DNA of 64,000 nucleotides from an uncultured Nitrososphaera sp. (GTDB taxonomy: Archaea > Thermoproteota > Nitrososphaeria > Nitrososphaerales > Nitrososphaeraceae): assembly GCA_946480575.1 (NCBI GenBank), contig CAMLKF010000001.1:23197-87196 (forward strand). Direction: 5' to 3'. The notes beneath the pieces were generated by a model. It searched no databases, had not been told where the DNA came from, and saw only the letters and a program-made list of their open reading frames with translations. This document shows, piece by piece, positions 50,296-58,896 of this stretch (position 1 is its first letter; each line of letters begins with the position of its first letter). Position numbers and translations under genes: made by a program.

Positions 50296-51351
50296 TCATT
50301 TTATTATTTGCCCAGTTTGGTTCTGCGGCTGTATTGGTAGCTGGAAAAAAGGAAATCCACCGCTACCAAGAGCGTATGGCATTTGTCCGTTCCACCTGTT
50401 GATAGCTTGCCATTGGAGATAATCTGGGCTCTCCTTCAATTGTTCATTGATGATCCTGATCGCCTGTGATTCGCCATTTGCTTTGGCTACATTTGCTCTG
50501 GCTTGCGCCTCAGCTTGAACAACAGTCTGATTTGCGATTACTTGTACCGCCTTTAGGTTGTTCTGTTCAGTAAGGAACTTTTGGTATGCTACTACTTTTG
50601 ATTCGATCTGATTGGAAAATGCCTCTGAGAATTTGAAGTCAGTTATGAATACCGTCTCAACAAGTATGTCCCTTTCCGAGAGCGTTTTACGAATAGTGTC
50701 AGCTATTACACCTTTTGCAGTTTCTCTCTTTGTTATGAGTTCTTCTGCATTGAATTTTGCGACGCTTGCTTTAACAGACTCTTGTATTGTTGGTGCGATT
50801 ATTCTGTTTGCATAGTCCTCACCTAGCTGCTGGTAGATTGTGTTTGTCTGACTGGGATCGATATGAAAGTTCAATGCTATCACTGTCTGAACCTCTTGTA
50901 AGTCATTCGACGCTGCAGATGCGTCAGCTTCATATTTTAGTGTACGAACTTCCAGTTGTATCACTTGTTCAGCAAATGGCGTTATGAAGTGTTATCCTTC
51001 TCCTAGTACACGGTTTTCGACTGCGCCCAGATAGAGGACAACTCCTCTATGCCCTGCTTGTACAATAACCACAGATTCAGCCAAGACAATTATGACAATG
51101 ACGACTGTTACAAAGGCTGCCAAGATTTTTATTTTATTTTGAACTTTTGGAAAATTAGGCATCCCTAACGATACCCTTGGTTTACTGCTAGTTGCTGGTG
51201 ACGACGACAGCGATGACTGTTCATGCCCAAGCCCTCTCTGTCTGCTGCGCCTTCTCCGATAGAGTCGAAATCCCACTAAAAGTATGGCAGCTGCGATGAA
51301 CACGACTATTGTGAGAACCACTACCATGGACTGAAATGTATCCTCCGCCAT
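50296..51351 (-). pseudogene. SPFH/prohibitin-like membrane protein with an in-frame TAA
   Basis: One frame runs from ATG 51351 to 50296 with a single TAA at 50994-50992. N-part: two membrane segments, then ESVVIVQAGHRGVVLYLGAV, ending NRVLGEG. Behind the TAA the same frame gives HFITPFAEQVIQLEVRTLKY, exactly what follows GEG-L in prohibitins, then the SPFH domain and a coiled coil with QAEAQARANVAKANGESQAI. One change (TTA to TAA) explains it. The second part could restart at a GTG at 50964 as a membrane-less fragment. Normally such proteins scaffold membrane microdomains and regulate proteases. Confidence 0.8.
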
Positions 51352-51471
51352 TACATTCTATCATCTACTTTCAGCCACTTAAGCAAATTGATCAACAACC
51401 AACTCGAAATCAAAATAATAATAATAATAACGTTCCTTCTTCCTGCTCCTATCTTCTCCCCCATCATCATC

Positions 51472-51789
51472 CTACTGTAGGGGATTAATAGAGTGCCCAA
51501 CAACAGCACCTCCTTTCATTACAAGGCAGCATGCACATTTTTGCTGCAAGCACATCTTTGCTTCTTCATGCTTACAGATCGAGCATATGCATGTTTGTGT
51601 GGCAATAGCAGAAATCTTTTTTTCTTGATTTGATCTTGTGTCAACCTACAACCACAACGCGACCAGCGATGTGCCAATTATGGAAAAAATAATCATTGTT
51701 CGTGTAGGAATGCGCAGAATAAATAACGAAAGCGCGAAGATCACTGTTCCTATGCCAAGAATTAAAAGCCAGCGTGTTGTAAAGTCCAT
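51472..51789 (-). pseudogene. Two-helix membrane protein with Cys-rich tail, split by an in-frame TAG
   Basis: ATG 51789 gives a 47-residue protein, MDFTTRWLLILGIGTVIFAL then SLFILRIPTRTMIIFSIIGT, with two membrane helices, ending in TAG at 51648-51646. The same frame stays open for 57 more codons: VDTRSNQEKKISAIATQ, then TCICSICKHEEAKMCLQQKC and ACCLVMKGG. Eight... seven cysteines in CxCxxC and CxCC spacing suggest a zinc or FeS knuckle. No usable start exists between the two halves, so this is one gene with a nonsense codon, or a rare readthrough. Confidence 0.55.
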
Positions 51790-51839
51790 GCGCTGTTTTC
51801 ACTCACACACTTGTTGTTACATTATTATTATTGGTATTA

Positions 51840-52121
51840 TTATACAACCGGTATCTCTCCCTTCTGCTGATCATTTTCATCATATTCTATGGCAACTATG
51901 TTCGTACCATATGCTTTCTTTCGCTTTTTGCGAAGCTCTCTCACTTTCCCGAGAATCTCTTCCAATTGTTCCTCCGAAATCTTCGCAATACTCGCATCAC
52001 ATTGGAGACCTTTTGCATGGAGTATCTCCTCAGTTAATTCAATAATCTCATCTTTGTGCTCTTGTTCTTCCTTAGTTAACATGTTGCCACTCATGAATCT
52101 GAAGAAGGCAAAGTCACTCAT
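51840..52121 (-). CDS. Small helical hypothetical protein, 93 aa
   Basis: Begins MSDFAFFRFMSGNMLTKEEQ, followed by amphipathic helices (HKDEIIELTEEILHAKGLQC; EEQLEEILGKVRELRKKRKK). Coiled-coil tendency; one Cys. ATG at 52121, with an internal ATG at 52091 (MLTKEEQEH) as alternative. Function unknown. Confidence 0.5.
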   Translation of the reverse strand: MSDFAFFRFMSGNMLTKEEQEHKDEIIELTEEILHAKGLQCDASIAKISEEQLEEILGKVRELRKKRKKAYGTNIVAIEYDENDQQKGEIPVV

Positions 52122-52370
52122 GATTGTATTACCATAAACTCACTATTTACCTTATAGTTCAGAGGTGAAACCATTTTACTAAATGTGTAATAGAATAGAC
52201 TTACTAAGTACTCCTATTATTAATTATGAATCGTTGTTCCGGCATACAATTTACAAACGTTCAATAAAATAAAAACAGTCTTTCGATACTCGTAAGCTTC
52301 TTTGCGGCAGTCGTCGATGGTGTCGTAACAAAAGTTTTACCTAGAATCAGGCAAGTTGCCAGAACCAACG

Positions 52371-53408
52371 CTATAGAGCGTTTACCAGACGTGTCATCTT
52401 GTCAAAGCTGATCTCGAACCCAAAGCGCTTTTCTTCCTTTTTCATGTTACGGTACATGCTCATCATGAGGTTCAGGTGGCGGACAGTACTCAACTTGCCA
52501 TTCATCTTTAATCTCACTATCCTGTAGACATCGTCGTAATAGCCGAACCTGTCAATCACTTTTTTTCGATATCGCTTGAAGTCAAAATTGCCATCGCTTT
52601 TGTTTTCAAGTACGTCAAGGAATATATCGCAGCAAATGAGCGAGGGGATGATGCCTTCGCCCAGCATCGGAAAGACGCACCCTATCGACTCGCCAACCCC
52701 TATTACGTTGCCGTCGTAGAACGGCTCCATGCGCTTTGGAGGCGCCAGCCTGATGGGCCGGCCTATCTTCTTCACCACCTTTGCCTCGGGGTGCTCCTTG
52801 AAAAACTCGTTGACGCCGTAGTACTTTTTCTCAACGTCACCGGCGCCCATGTAGCCTCTGCCGCCGTCCAGTGGAAAGTACCAAAAGTAACCCTTTGCGC
52901 CCTCGTAGCCAATGACATAAAATTCGTTGATGCCCTGTACGCCTTCAAGCAGGTACTCGTAGGCGGGTATCAGGAAATCATCTTCTGCTTTTGGAAGAAG
53001 TGTTCGATGGAGGCCTGTGCAGTCAATGACATAGTCATATTTGTCGAATGGAAATGTCTTCTTTGTGACCTTGGCACCGTACGTTATATTGATACCTTTT
53101 AGCAGGTCATTTTCCCACTGGTGCTTGTTGTACGTCACCAGACCCTTGAGCTCAAGGTACTCCTCATTGTCGTTTGGAAGCTCCATCCTGAGCCTTTGGC
53201 CGATGTGGAAAACATAATCGTCAAAATCAAGCCCCGCCTGGCCCGAGAACTTTTCAAGCATGTGCCGCGAGGCGCCCCACGCACAGACCGGCCAGTGCTG
53301 CTCCTTTTTCGACGCTTCAAAGATCTCCACGTCGTTGCCGCGCTTTTGAAGCATACTACCAAGATAGCTGCCGGCGACTCCTGCACCGGCTATGGCAATC
53401 CTCATCAA
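52371..53408 (-). CDS. Geranylgeranyl reductase-family FAD oxidoreductase, 345 aa
   Basis: FAD-binding GxGxxG is IAIAGAGVAGSYLGSMLQKR (residues 4-23), with E at VEIFEAS. YFWYFPLDGGRGYMGAGD and GESIGCVFPMLGEGIIPSLI (the FAD/isoprenoid region) are characteristic of archaeal geranylgeranyl reductases. These saturate the isoprenoid chains of membrane lipids or quinones. Length is somewhat short but complete. A second ATG lies one codon on. It is upstream-adjacent to nop10 on the same strand. Confidence 0.82.
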   Translation of the reverse strand: MMRIAIAGAGVAGSYLGSMLQKRGNDVEIFEASKKEQHWPVCAWGASRHMLEKFSGQAGLDFDDYVFHIGQRLRMELPNDNEEYLELKGLVTYNKHQWENDLLKGINITYGAKVTKKTFPFDKYDYVIDCTGLHRTLLPKAEDDFLIPAYEYLLEGVQGINEFYVIGYEGAKGYFWYFPLDGGRGYMGAGDVEKKYYGVNEFFKEHPEAKVVKKIGRPIRLAPPKRMEPFYDGNVIGVGESIGCVFPMLGEGIIPSLICCDIFLDVLENKSDGNFDFKRYRKKVIDRFGYYDDVYRIVRLKMNGKLSTVRHLNLMMSMYRNMKKEEKRFGFEISFDKMTRLVNAL

Positions 53409-53431
53409 TCTTGAGTTGTTGGCTGGTTCAC

Positions 53432-53611
53432 TTATAATTCTTGTCGCGATTCTTCTTGCGCGTACCTGTCTGCAGTCCTGTACCGGACGTACTTGTCGTC
53501 AGGCGAATACTTGGGTGGGTGAGGGTCAACGGTACGCGCGTTGCAGCGCGAGCATGCCTGCTTGAGCGTGTAGGTATTGCAGGCAGGGCACTTGCGTATG
53601 AGGTGTTTCAT
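53432..53611 (-). CDS. nop10: rRNA pseudouridylation protein Nop10
   Basis: 59 aa, ATG 53611, stop TAA 53434-53432. It reads MKHLIRKCPACNTYTLKQAC and SRCNARTVDPHPPKYSPDDK, with the zinc ribbon CPAC...CSRC and the hallmark TVDPHPPKYSPDDKYVRYR of Nop10. It is a core protein of the H/ACA guide RNA complex that pseudouridylates rRNA. It follows aIF2-alpha by three bases, the conserved archaeal order. Confidence 0.93.
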   Translation of the reverse strand: MKHLIRKCPACNTYTLKQACSRCNARTVDPHPPKYSPDDKYVRYRTADRYAQEESRQEL

Positions 53612-53614
53612 GTT

Positions 53615-54427
53615 CTAGCCCGGCTGGTGCGACTTTTTGGACTCTTCCCGCATAAAGTTAAAAGTGCCATGCTGCTTTTCGACGGCAGCCCGTATCTTTT
53701 CGACGGCGTTGTTCATGTTTTTCTCTGCGACCTTGAAATTCTCTGCCGCGACCACTATCCTATAACGTGGCGCCCCGACGTACGTCACTGCGGCCTTGGC
53801 ACCGCCCTTGCTGCTTTCTACGCCTGCAAGAGTGTTCTTGATAATTTCGATGCCATCGGGCCTTTTCGACGAAATTTCCATCACTCCTCTGACCTCGACC
53901 TGCGGGATCTGGATCTTGTTACTCTCCTCTTCAATCGCACTCCTTACTTCCGGCGCCAAGTCAAGGTTCTGGATTGTCTCCGGCCCTTTCCTTGCAACTG
54001 CTTCAAACGCGTCGTAAACGTAATCGTATTTCTGGAGTATCTTTTCCTCTATTTCGCCGACCTGCTGGTCTGTCAGCTTGAGCTTCGACTTGACAAAGTC
54101 CATGAATGCGTTAGCCTTTTCATTCTTTTTCACTTCAATCAGCTTGGACTTGCGCTCCTCGCCGGAGACCTGCTTGAGCGAAGTGTCCACCTCACCCCTG
54201 GTCCTGTTAACTCTGATTACCTTGAGGACTACCTTTTGTTTCGGCCTGACATACCGTTCGATGTTGCGTATCCACCCAGTTGCTATCTCGGAAATGTGCA
54301 AGAAACCGGTCATAGCGTTGTATTCGTCCAGGGTGACATAGGCGCCGTGCCCGGTCACCTCCTTGACGGTGGTGATGACTATCTCTCCTTCCTCAGGAAG
54401 CCTTTGGACTTCGTCTGTGGCAGCCAT
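53615..54427 (-). CDS. eif2a: Translation initiation factor aIF2 alpha subunit
   Basis: 270 aa. The N-terminal S1/OB domain holds EGEIVITTVKEVTGHGAYVT and LHISEIATGWIRNIERYVRP, then RGEVDTSLKQVSGEERKSKL, the typical eIF2-alpha transition to the helical domain. The C-terminal alpha/beta domain contains AAVTYVGAPRYRIVVAAENF. It binds Met-tRNAi with the gamma subunit and GTP. Next to nop10; the S27e/L44e genes that often lie upstream in archaea are not here. Confidence 0.94.
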   Translation of the reverse strand: MAATDEVQRLPEEGEIVITTVKEVTGHGAYVTLDEYNAMTGFLHISEIATGWIRNIERYVRPKQKVVLKVIRVNRTRGEVDTSLKQVSGEERKSKLIEVKKNEKANAFMDFVKSKLKLTDQQVGEIEEKILQKYDYVYDAFEAVARKGPETIQNLDLAPEVRSAIEEESNKIQIPQVEVRGVMEISSKRPDGIEIIKNTLAGVESSKGGAKAAVTYVGAPRYRIVVAAENFKVAEKNMNNAVEKIRAAVEKQHGTFNFMREESKKSHQPG

Positions 54428-54479
54428 GTCGTTGATTAGATACTCGGAGCAAATGGCATACTAAAAGGTTGCTCCATGC

Positions 54480-54995
54480 TCAGGCTCTAGCCCGCTTGCT
54501 TCTGTCGTGCAATACGCTGTTTTTGTTGGCCCTGTATGCCTCGTGTTGATCCCTGTCGGCACTTCCAATGAAGGATCTGTGCTGATCTACTTTCACATTC
54601 ATGTCCCTTTTTTGCACATTTTCAGGCATCTCGCCAGTGTATGAGGATGCAATGGTTTGATGGTTTCTATCTTGCAACTCTCTCGCAATCATACTTCTCA
54701 CCCTGCCTGCTGTCACTATTTTTTCTTTGCGCTTGCCTTTGGCTTCTGCCTTGATCTTTTTAGAAACATTCTTGGCAATGTCCCTTGCCATCATGAAGGG
54801 AACGCCGGACCTGCCTGTCGTCCTGGCCATCCTGTTGAGATCAAACTTTTCTTTTCTGCCGCTTGACCTCCTGATGCTAAGTGCTGCTGGTCGCTTTCTC
54901 TTCTTTGTTCGTTTTCTAGCAGAAACGTTGCCTGCAGAATTCGTGAGCGCCTTTTTTGGAGTTCGCTTTTGGCCCGTGCTTTTCTTCCTTGCCAT
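54480..54995 (-). CDS. Basic protein with an ATP-cone-like domain, 171 aa
   Basis: The first 50 residues are very basic (ARKKSTGQKRTPKKALTNSA, RKRTKKRKRPA). Residues about 48-118 (EKFDLNRMARTTGRSGVPFM; AGRVRSMIARELQDRNHQTI followed by ASSYTG) resemble an ATP-cone: an F-D-x-N/K-R start, four short helices and the terminal xxASxY. ATP-cones regulate ribonucleotide reductases and NrdR. Here it is joined to a DNA- or RNA-binding-like basic tail, and no reductase is nearby. The ATP-cone call is by pattern. Confidence 0.55.
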   Translation of the reverse strand: MARKKSTGQKRTPKKALTNSAGNVSARKRTKKRKRPAALSIRRSSGRKEKFDLNRMARTTGRSGVPFMMARDIAKNVSKKIKAEAKGKRKEKIVTAGRVRSMIARELQDRNHQTIASSYTGEMPENVQKRDMNVKVDQHRSFIGSADRDQHEAYRANKNSVLHDRSKRARA

Positions 54996-55017
54996 GTACT
55001 GCTATGGCATGCAAATG

Positions 55018-55569
55018 CTAAAAGTCGATGCCCTTTTTGGCCTTTATGCCCTGTTGATAGGGGTGCTTAATCTCTTTCATTTCTGTCACAAGGTCTGCCG
55101 CGGCCAGGACTGATTCAGGCGCATAGTTGCCAGTCAAAACGAGGCTGGTCTTTTCCGGCTTGCTGGCAATGATGTCCAGTATGTCCCTTTGCGATATCAG
55201 GTTGAGCTTTACCGCGTAGTTGATTTCGTCAAGTATCATGATGTCATAGGCGCCAGATGAGAGTTTCTCCTTTGCAAGCGCAAGTGCAGCCTGCGCCGCC
55301 TTCTGGTGGTCCTCTATAGGATGATCGTCGTCGATTATTCCGACAAAGCCCTTGCCGGCAGCTATCATTTCAAACTCTGGCTCGAGCCTCTTTGAGCTGG
55401 CAAGCTCGCCATAGTACCACTCGCCCTTGATGAACTGGATCATGCCTACTCTGTAGCCGTGACCCACTGCGCGAAGCACAATTCCAAGGGCTGCCGTGGT
55501 CTTGCCTTTCCCCTTGCCGGTGTAGACAATAACTAGGCCCCTGTCAGCTCTCATATCTCTCTGCCTCAT
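55018..55569 (-). CDS. cobA: Cob(I)alamin adenosyltransferase (CobA/CobO/BtuR type)
   Basis: ATP:cob(I)alamin adenosyltransferase, adding the adenosyl group to corrinoids. Start placed at ATG 55569 (MRQRDMRADRGLVIVYTGKG), giving 183 aa; a longer frame exists. P-loop TGKGKGKTTAALGIVLRAVG, MIQFIKGEWYYGE, the acidic DIMILDEINYAVKL (Walker B-like) and LVLTGNYAP are all present. Divergent from cbiA with about 67 bp between starts. Confidence 0.9.
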   Translation of the reverse strand: MRQRDMRADRGLVIVYTGKGKGKTTAALGIVLRAVGHGYRVGMIQFIKGEWYYGELASSKRLEPEFEMIAAGKGFVGIIDDDHPIEDHQKAAQAALALAKEKLSSGAYDIMILDEINYAVKLNLISQRDILDIIASKPEKTSLVLTGNYAPESVLAAADLVTEMKEIKHPYQQGIKAKKGIDF

Positions 55570-55636
55570 GTGAATAGCATAAGGATAAAAACCGATCTGA
55601 AAGTTAAAATTTGAAAACCAGACCAAAGATCATGCA

Positions 55637-57007
55637 GTGCAAATCCCACGGGTCGTGATTGCTGGGGTTACGAGCGGGGTCGGCAAGACCACGGTTGCAG
55701 TAGCAGTGATGCATGCCCTGCGCAAGAAGGGGCTATGCGTCCAGCCATTCAAGGTGGGCCCGGACTTTATCGACCCGTCCTACCACACGTTTGTAACTGG
55801 AAGGCAGTCGCGCAATTTGGACATGTGGATGATGGGCAGGCGCGGCGTGGTTGATTGTTTTGCTGATGCCTGCCAGAGTGCCGATATTGCAGTAATCGAG
55901 GGCGTCATGGGTCTTTTCGATGGCATGTCTGGCAAGGATAACTTTGCGAGCACTGCGCACATCGCAGAAATACTGGACGCGCCGGTAGTTCTGGTCGTTG
56001 ACGCAGGCAAGAGCGCACGCTCAATAGCAGCCATCATACTCGGCTTTTTGCAATTTGACAGGACCATCAGGATAGCCGGGATCGTGCTGAACAATGTTGC
56101 AGGCGAGAGGCATGCCGGCTACATCACTGAAGCCCTCGAAGGCAAGGTAAAGGCGCCAGTGATCGGCATGATCAGGCGCAACAGCGAGATTACGATGGAA
56201 GAGCGCCACCTTGGGCTGATTCCTGCGCCGGAGCTTCAGAAAGCAAAGCGAAAGGGGATTGTAGACGCGGCAAAATACGTTTCAGACCAACTTGACATTG
56301 ACAGGATGCTGAAGCTGTGCGGGACGAGCCCTCTGCCAGATGTGCCTGCGCAGGCGCGCCCAGCAAAAATCAAGGCAAAAGTTGCAGTCGCTCTTGATGA
56401 GTCCTTCAACTTTTACTATGCAGACAATCTCGACGCGCTGAGAAGGAATGGGGCAGAGCTTGTATTCTTTAGTCCCATAAAACAGCAAAGACTGCCTGAA
56501 AACGTACACGGGGTAATACTTGGTGGCGGATTTCCAGAAGTGCTTGCTGAGAGGTTAGAGGGCAACAGGTCAATGATAAAGTCCATTCGCGACGCTGTGC
56601 AAGACGGCATGCCAGTCTACGGTGAGTGCGGTGGGCTGATGTACCTCACCCGCTCCATAAGGGGCTACAAGGGCGAGAAAAAGGCGCGCAAGATGACAGG
56701 TTTGATAGACGCAGACACTGTCATGACAGGCAGGCTTACGCTGAACTACACTGAGGCAGAATGCGATGGGCCAGTACTTGGCAAAGCTCGCTTGCGGGGA
56801 CACGAGTTCCACTACTCTGCCATCGACGACATTGCAGGCGACTCCAGGTTCGCTTATTCTATGATAAAAGGGAAAGGCGTGAAAGATGACATGGACGGCT
56901 TTGTGATCAACGAAAGCAGCCTTGCTGCATACATGCATCTTCATTTTACGAACAACAAGCTTGCCGACAGAATCGTGCAGGCCTGTACCAGATATTCACG
57001 CCGATGA
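55637..57007 (+). CDS. cbiA: Cobyrinate a,c-diamide synthase CbiA
   Basis: 456 aa. Amidates the a and c carboxylates of cobyrinate with glutamine and ATP. The GTG start at 55637 lies 28 nt behind GTTAAAATTTG. P-loop is GVTSGVGKTTVAVAVMHAL (residues 10-28); the middle has GPDFIDPSYH and EGVMGLFDG; the C-terminal glutamine amidotransferase has VYGECGGLMYLTRSI with the catalytic Cys. It overlaps the convergent cbiC by 12 bases. Confidence 0.93.
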   Translation: MQIPRVVIAGVTSGVGKTTVAVAVMHALRKKGLCVQPFKVGPDFIDPSYHTFVTGRQSRNLDMWMMGRRGVVDCFADACQSADIAVIEGVMGLFDGMSGKDNFASTAHIAEILDAPVVLVVDAGKSARSIAAIILGFLQFDRTIRIAGIVLNNVAGERHAGYITEALEGKVKAPVIGMIRRNSEITMEERHLGLIPAPELQKAKRKGIVDAAKYVSDQLDIDRMLKLCGTSPLPDVPAQARPAKIKAKVAVALDESFNFYYADNLDALRRNGAELVFFSPIKQQRLPENVHGVILGGGFPEVLAERLEGNRSMIKSIRDAVQDGMPVYGECGGLMYLTRSIRGYKGEKKARKMTGLIDADTVMTGRLTLNYTEAECDGPVLGKARLRGHEFHYSAIDDIAGDSRFAYSMIKGKGVKDDMDGFVINESSLAAYMHLHFTNNKLADRIVQACTRYSRR

Positions 57008-57640
57008 ATTTTTGTTGCTCTGGTACAGGAGCATCATCGCATTCAGTATCGAAGAAGCTGCAGGGCTTCCGCCCTTTCTTCCCATATTTGTAATGAATGG
57101 AACATCCATTTTGGCCAGCTCCTCCTTTGACTCGGGAGCAGAGACAAAGCCAACTGGTATGCCTACCACAAGAGCAGGCTTTGTCGCGCCTTTCCTTACC
57201 ATGTTTACGACTTCATACAGGGCTGTCGGGGCGTTCCCTATGGCAACAATCCCGCCATTCATGTCTTTAGCAGCGTGACGCATTGCAGTCTCTGACCGGG
57301 TCCTGCCAAGCCTTCGCGCCTCTTCTGCTATCTTGTCGTCAGATATGTAGCACGCAGTCTTCAAGCCAAGGTCTGCAAGCGACTTTTTGTTTATCGCGGC
57401 AAGCACCATGTCAACGTCGGTGACGACAGTGCATCGGTTTCTGATCGCTTCAAACGCCGACTCAATAGCCCTTTTGTGAAAGATTATCTTGCCCTTGCCT
57501 GAACCAAAGTCGAAGTCGGCAGTAGCGTGTATCACCCGCCTGACAATAGCCCATTGCATCTGGTCATAGCCGTGGTCGCCTATTTCAGAGTCTATCATCT
57601 CGAAGCTTTTTTTCTCAATGTCAAACGCCCTGTCAGACAT
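56996..57640 (-). CDS. cbiC: Cobalt-precorrin-8 methylmutase CbiC
   Basis: Moves a methyl group from C-11 to C-12 of the corrin ring. Start at ATG 57640 (MSDRAFDIEKKSFEMIDSEI), 214 aa, the usual size. VRRVIHATADFDF is the conserved active-site His region; VLAAINKKSLADLGLKTACY and AIGNAPTALYEVVNMVRKGA are further hallmarks, as is VGIPVGFVSAPESKEEL. It follows cbiX by 31 bases on the minus strand. The long upstream open stretch belongs to cbiX in another frame. Confidence 0.92.
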   Translation of the reverse strand: MSDRAFDIEKKSFEMIDSEIGDHGYDQMQWAIVRRVIHATADFDFGSGKGKIIFHKRAIESAFEAIRNRCTVVTDVDMVLAAINKKSLADLGLKTACYISDDKIAEEARRLGRTRSETAMRHAAKDMNGGIVAIGNAPTALYEVVNMVRKGATKPALVVGIPVGFVSAPESKEELAKMDVPFITNMGRKGGSPAASSILNAMMLLYQSNKNSSA

Positions 57641-57671
57641 GGTCCTGCTTGCGGCAGTGCCGCTGTAGTGG

Positions 57672-58433
57672 TCAAAAGCCAGCTCTCTTTTCCACCTCTC
57701 TTGCCCTTTCAATGACCAGGTCAACCAACTTTTCGTCGACTCCAAGATGCCGCGCCATAAACGCGTTTTTGTAGTTATGCTTTTCAAGCGCAGCAGTCAC
57801 GTCCTTGACAATGTCGGTTTTGATGTGTGCGCCCCTGTGCAAAAAGTACGGCATCATGAGGATGACCTTTGGATTGCCTGACACTGCCCGGGCGATGCCC
57901 TCTTCGATGCTTGGCCTATCAAGCTCGAGAAAGCAAAAGTAGACATTGCGATAGTGCGGCCTGATGGCGTTTGCCATGTAGACGAAAGCATCATGAGCGT
58001 TTTTGTCGCTGCTGCCGTGGCCTATCAGCACGACATCGCACTCTTTATCAGCGTAATTGATACCCTTGTCTTTTTTCAATTCGTTAACCCTCTCATTGAT
58101 GAGCTCTGCCATCACCGGGTGGTAGCTGAGCGGCTTTGTGATCGCAATCTTTATGCGCATGTCCCGGCCTATCTGTGCGCTCTTTCTGACCGTATCCTTC
58201 AGCTTCATGCCGGGATAAAGGAAATAAGGCATTACCGTAATGAAACCCGCGCCGCTGTCGATGCAGCGGCCTATTCCTTCGGCAATAAAGGGCGGAAGGA
58301 CCTCAAGGAAGCAGTAATCAGCAAAATCGTAGCCGGCTCGGCGTTTTGCAAGCGAGCAGATCTCCTGGAGCTCCTGCCTGACATCCGGCTCCCTGCTCCC
58401 TCTGTCCACTATCAAGAGCGCCTTTTTTTTCAT
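57672..58433 (-). CDS. cbiX: Sirohydrochlorin cobaltochelatase CbiX, two-domain form
   Basis: 253 aa with two CbiX-like halves. The second half keeps metal-binding residues: VVLIGHGSSDKNAHDAFVYM with His, and MMPYFLHRGAHIKTDIVKDV. The first half has ALLIVDRGSREPDVRQELQE, where His is Asp-Arg (DRGSR for GHGSR), and MPYFLYPGMKLKDTVRKSAQ, where GAH is GMK. So only the C-terminal half is likely to insert cobalt (or nickel), and the N-terminal half is structural. Coupled with cbiC. Confidence 0.88.
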   Translation of the reverse strand: MKKKALLIVDRGSREPDVRQELQEICSLAKRRAGYDFADYCFLEVLPPFIAEGIGRCIDSGAGFITVMPYFLYPGMKLKDTVRKSAQIGRDMRIKIAITKPLSYHPVMAELINERVNELKKDKGINYADKECDVVLIGHGSSDKNAHDAFVYMANAIRPHYRNVYFCFLELDRPSIEEGIARAVSGNPKVILMMPYFLHRGAHIKTDIVKDVTAALEKHNYKNAFMARHLGVDEKLVDLVIERAREVEKRAGF

Positions 58434-58896
58434 GATGGTGTATGCATGGATCCGGTATTCTGCAGGCTAAAATATCTTTATCTAAATGCGACAACTGAAA
58501 AGTTTTGCCAAGTTTACCACTAGCATAGAGTATCAGAAAAAAGAAAATGGGAGTTATGCGATTTTATACTTCAAAAACTCGGCAAAGGATATCGAAAGCT
58601 AAACTTCTGACCCCTTAAGGCCTTCTACGGCGGATTGGGGGCTTTGTTTTCGCGGCTTGCATCTTGCATCACAATGAAAGTATCTCCTGCCTGTGAAATG
58701 ATGCTTCCAATGTCCATTCACTGTCTGGACCGCACGTTCCTGTGTATAACACGCCCCCAATAGAGTATTACCGGTTCTGACATGGCGTGTCAGGATTATA
58801 ATATATCTAGAATATATTTAAAATTAATTTATTAGTCCCGAATTTTTAAGATATTTATCTGCGTAAAAACATGATTCTATATACAATATGTAAAGT
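58434..58896. other. Gene-free stretch between cbiX and cbiG
   Basis: About 460 bp, AT-rich in its second half (58790-58870), no supported frame. No cobalamin riboswitch core (no B12-box) was recognised, nor any other RNA element. Confidence 0.45.

Noticed and set aside
14520..51789. Stop codon reassignment or selenocysteine/pyrrolysine use
   Set aside because: All three stop codons interrupt genes, positions are not Cys or active-site specific, no insertion element is seen, and many of the genes also have frameshifts.
58434..58896. Cobalamin riboswitch between cob genes
   Set aside because: No B12-box or matching helices found; riboswitches of this class are also rare in archaea.
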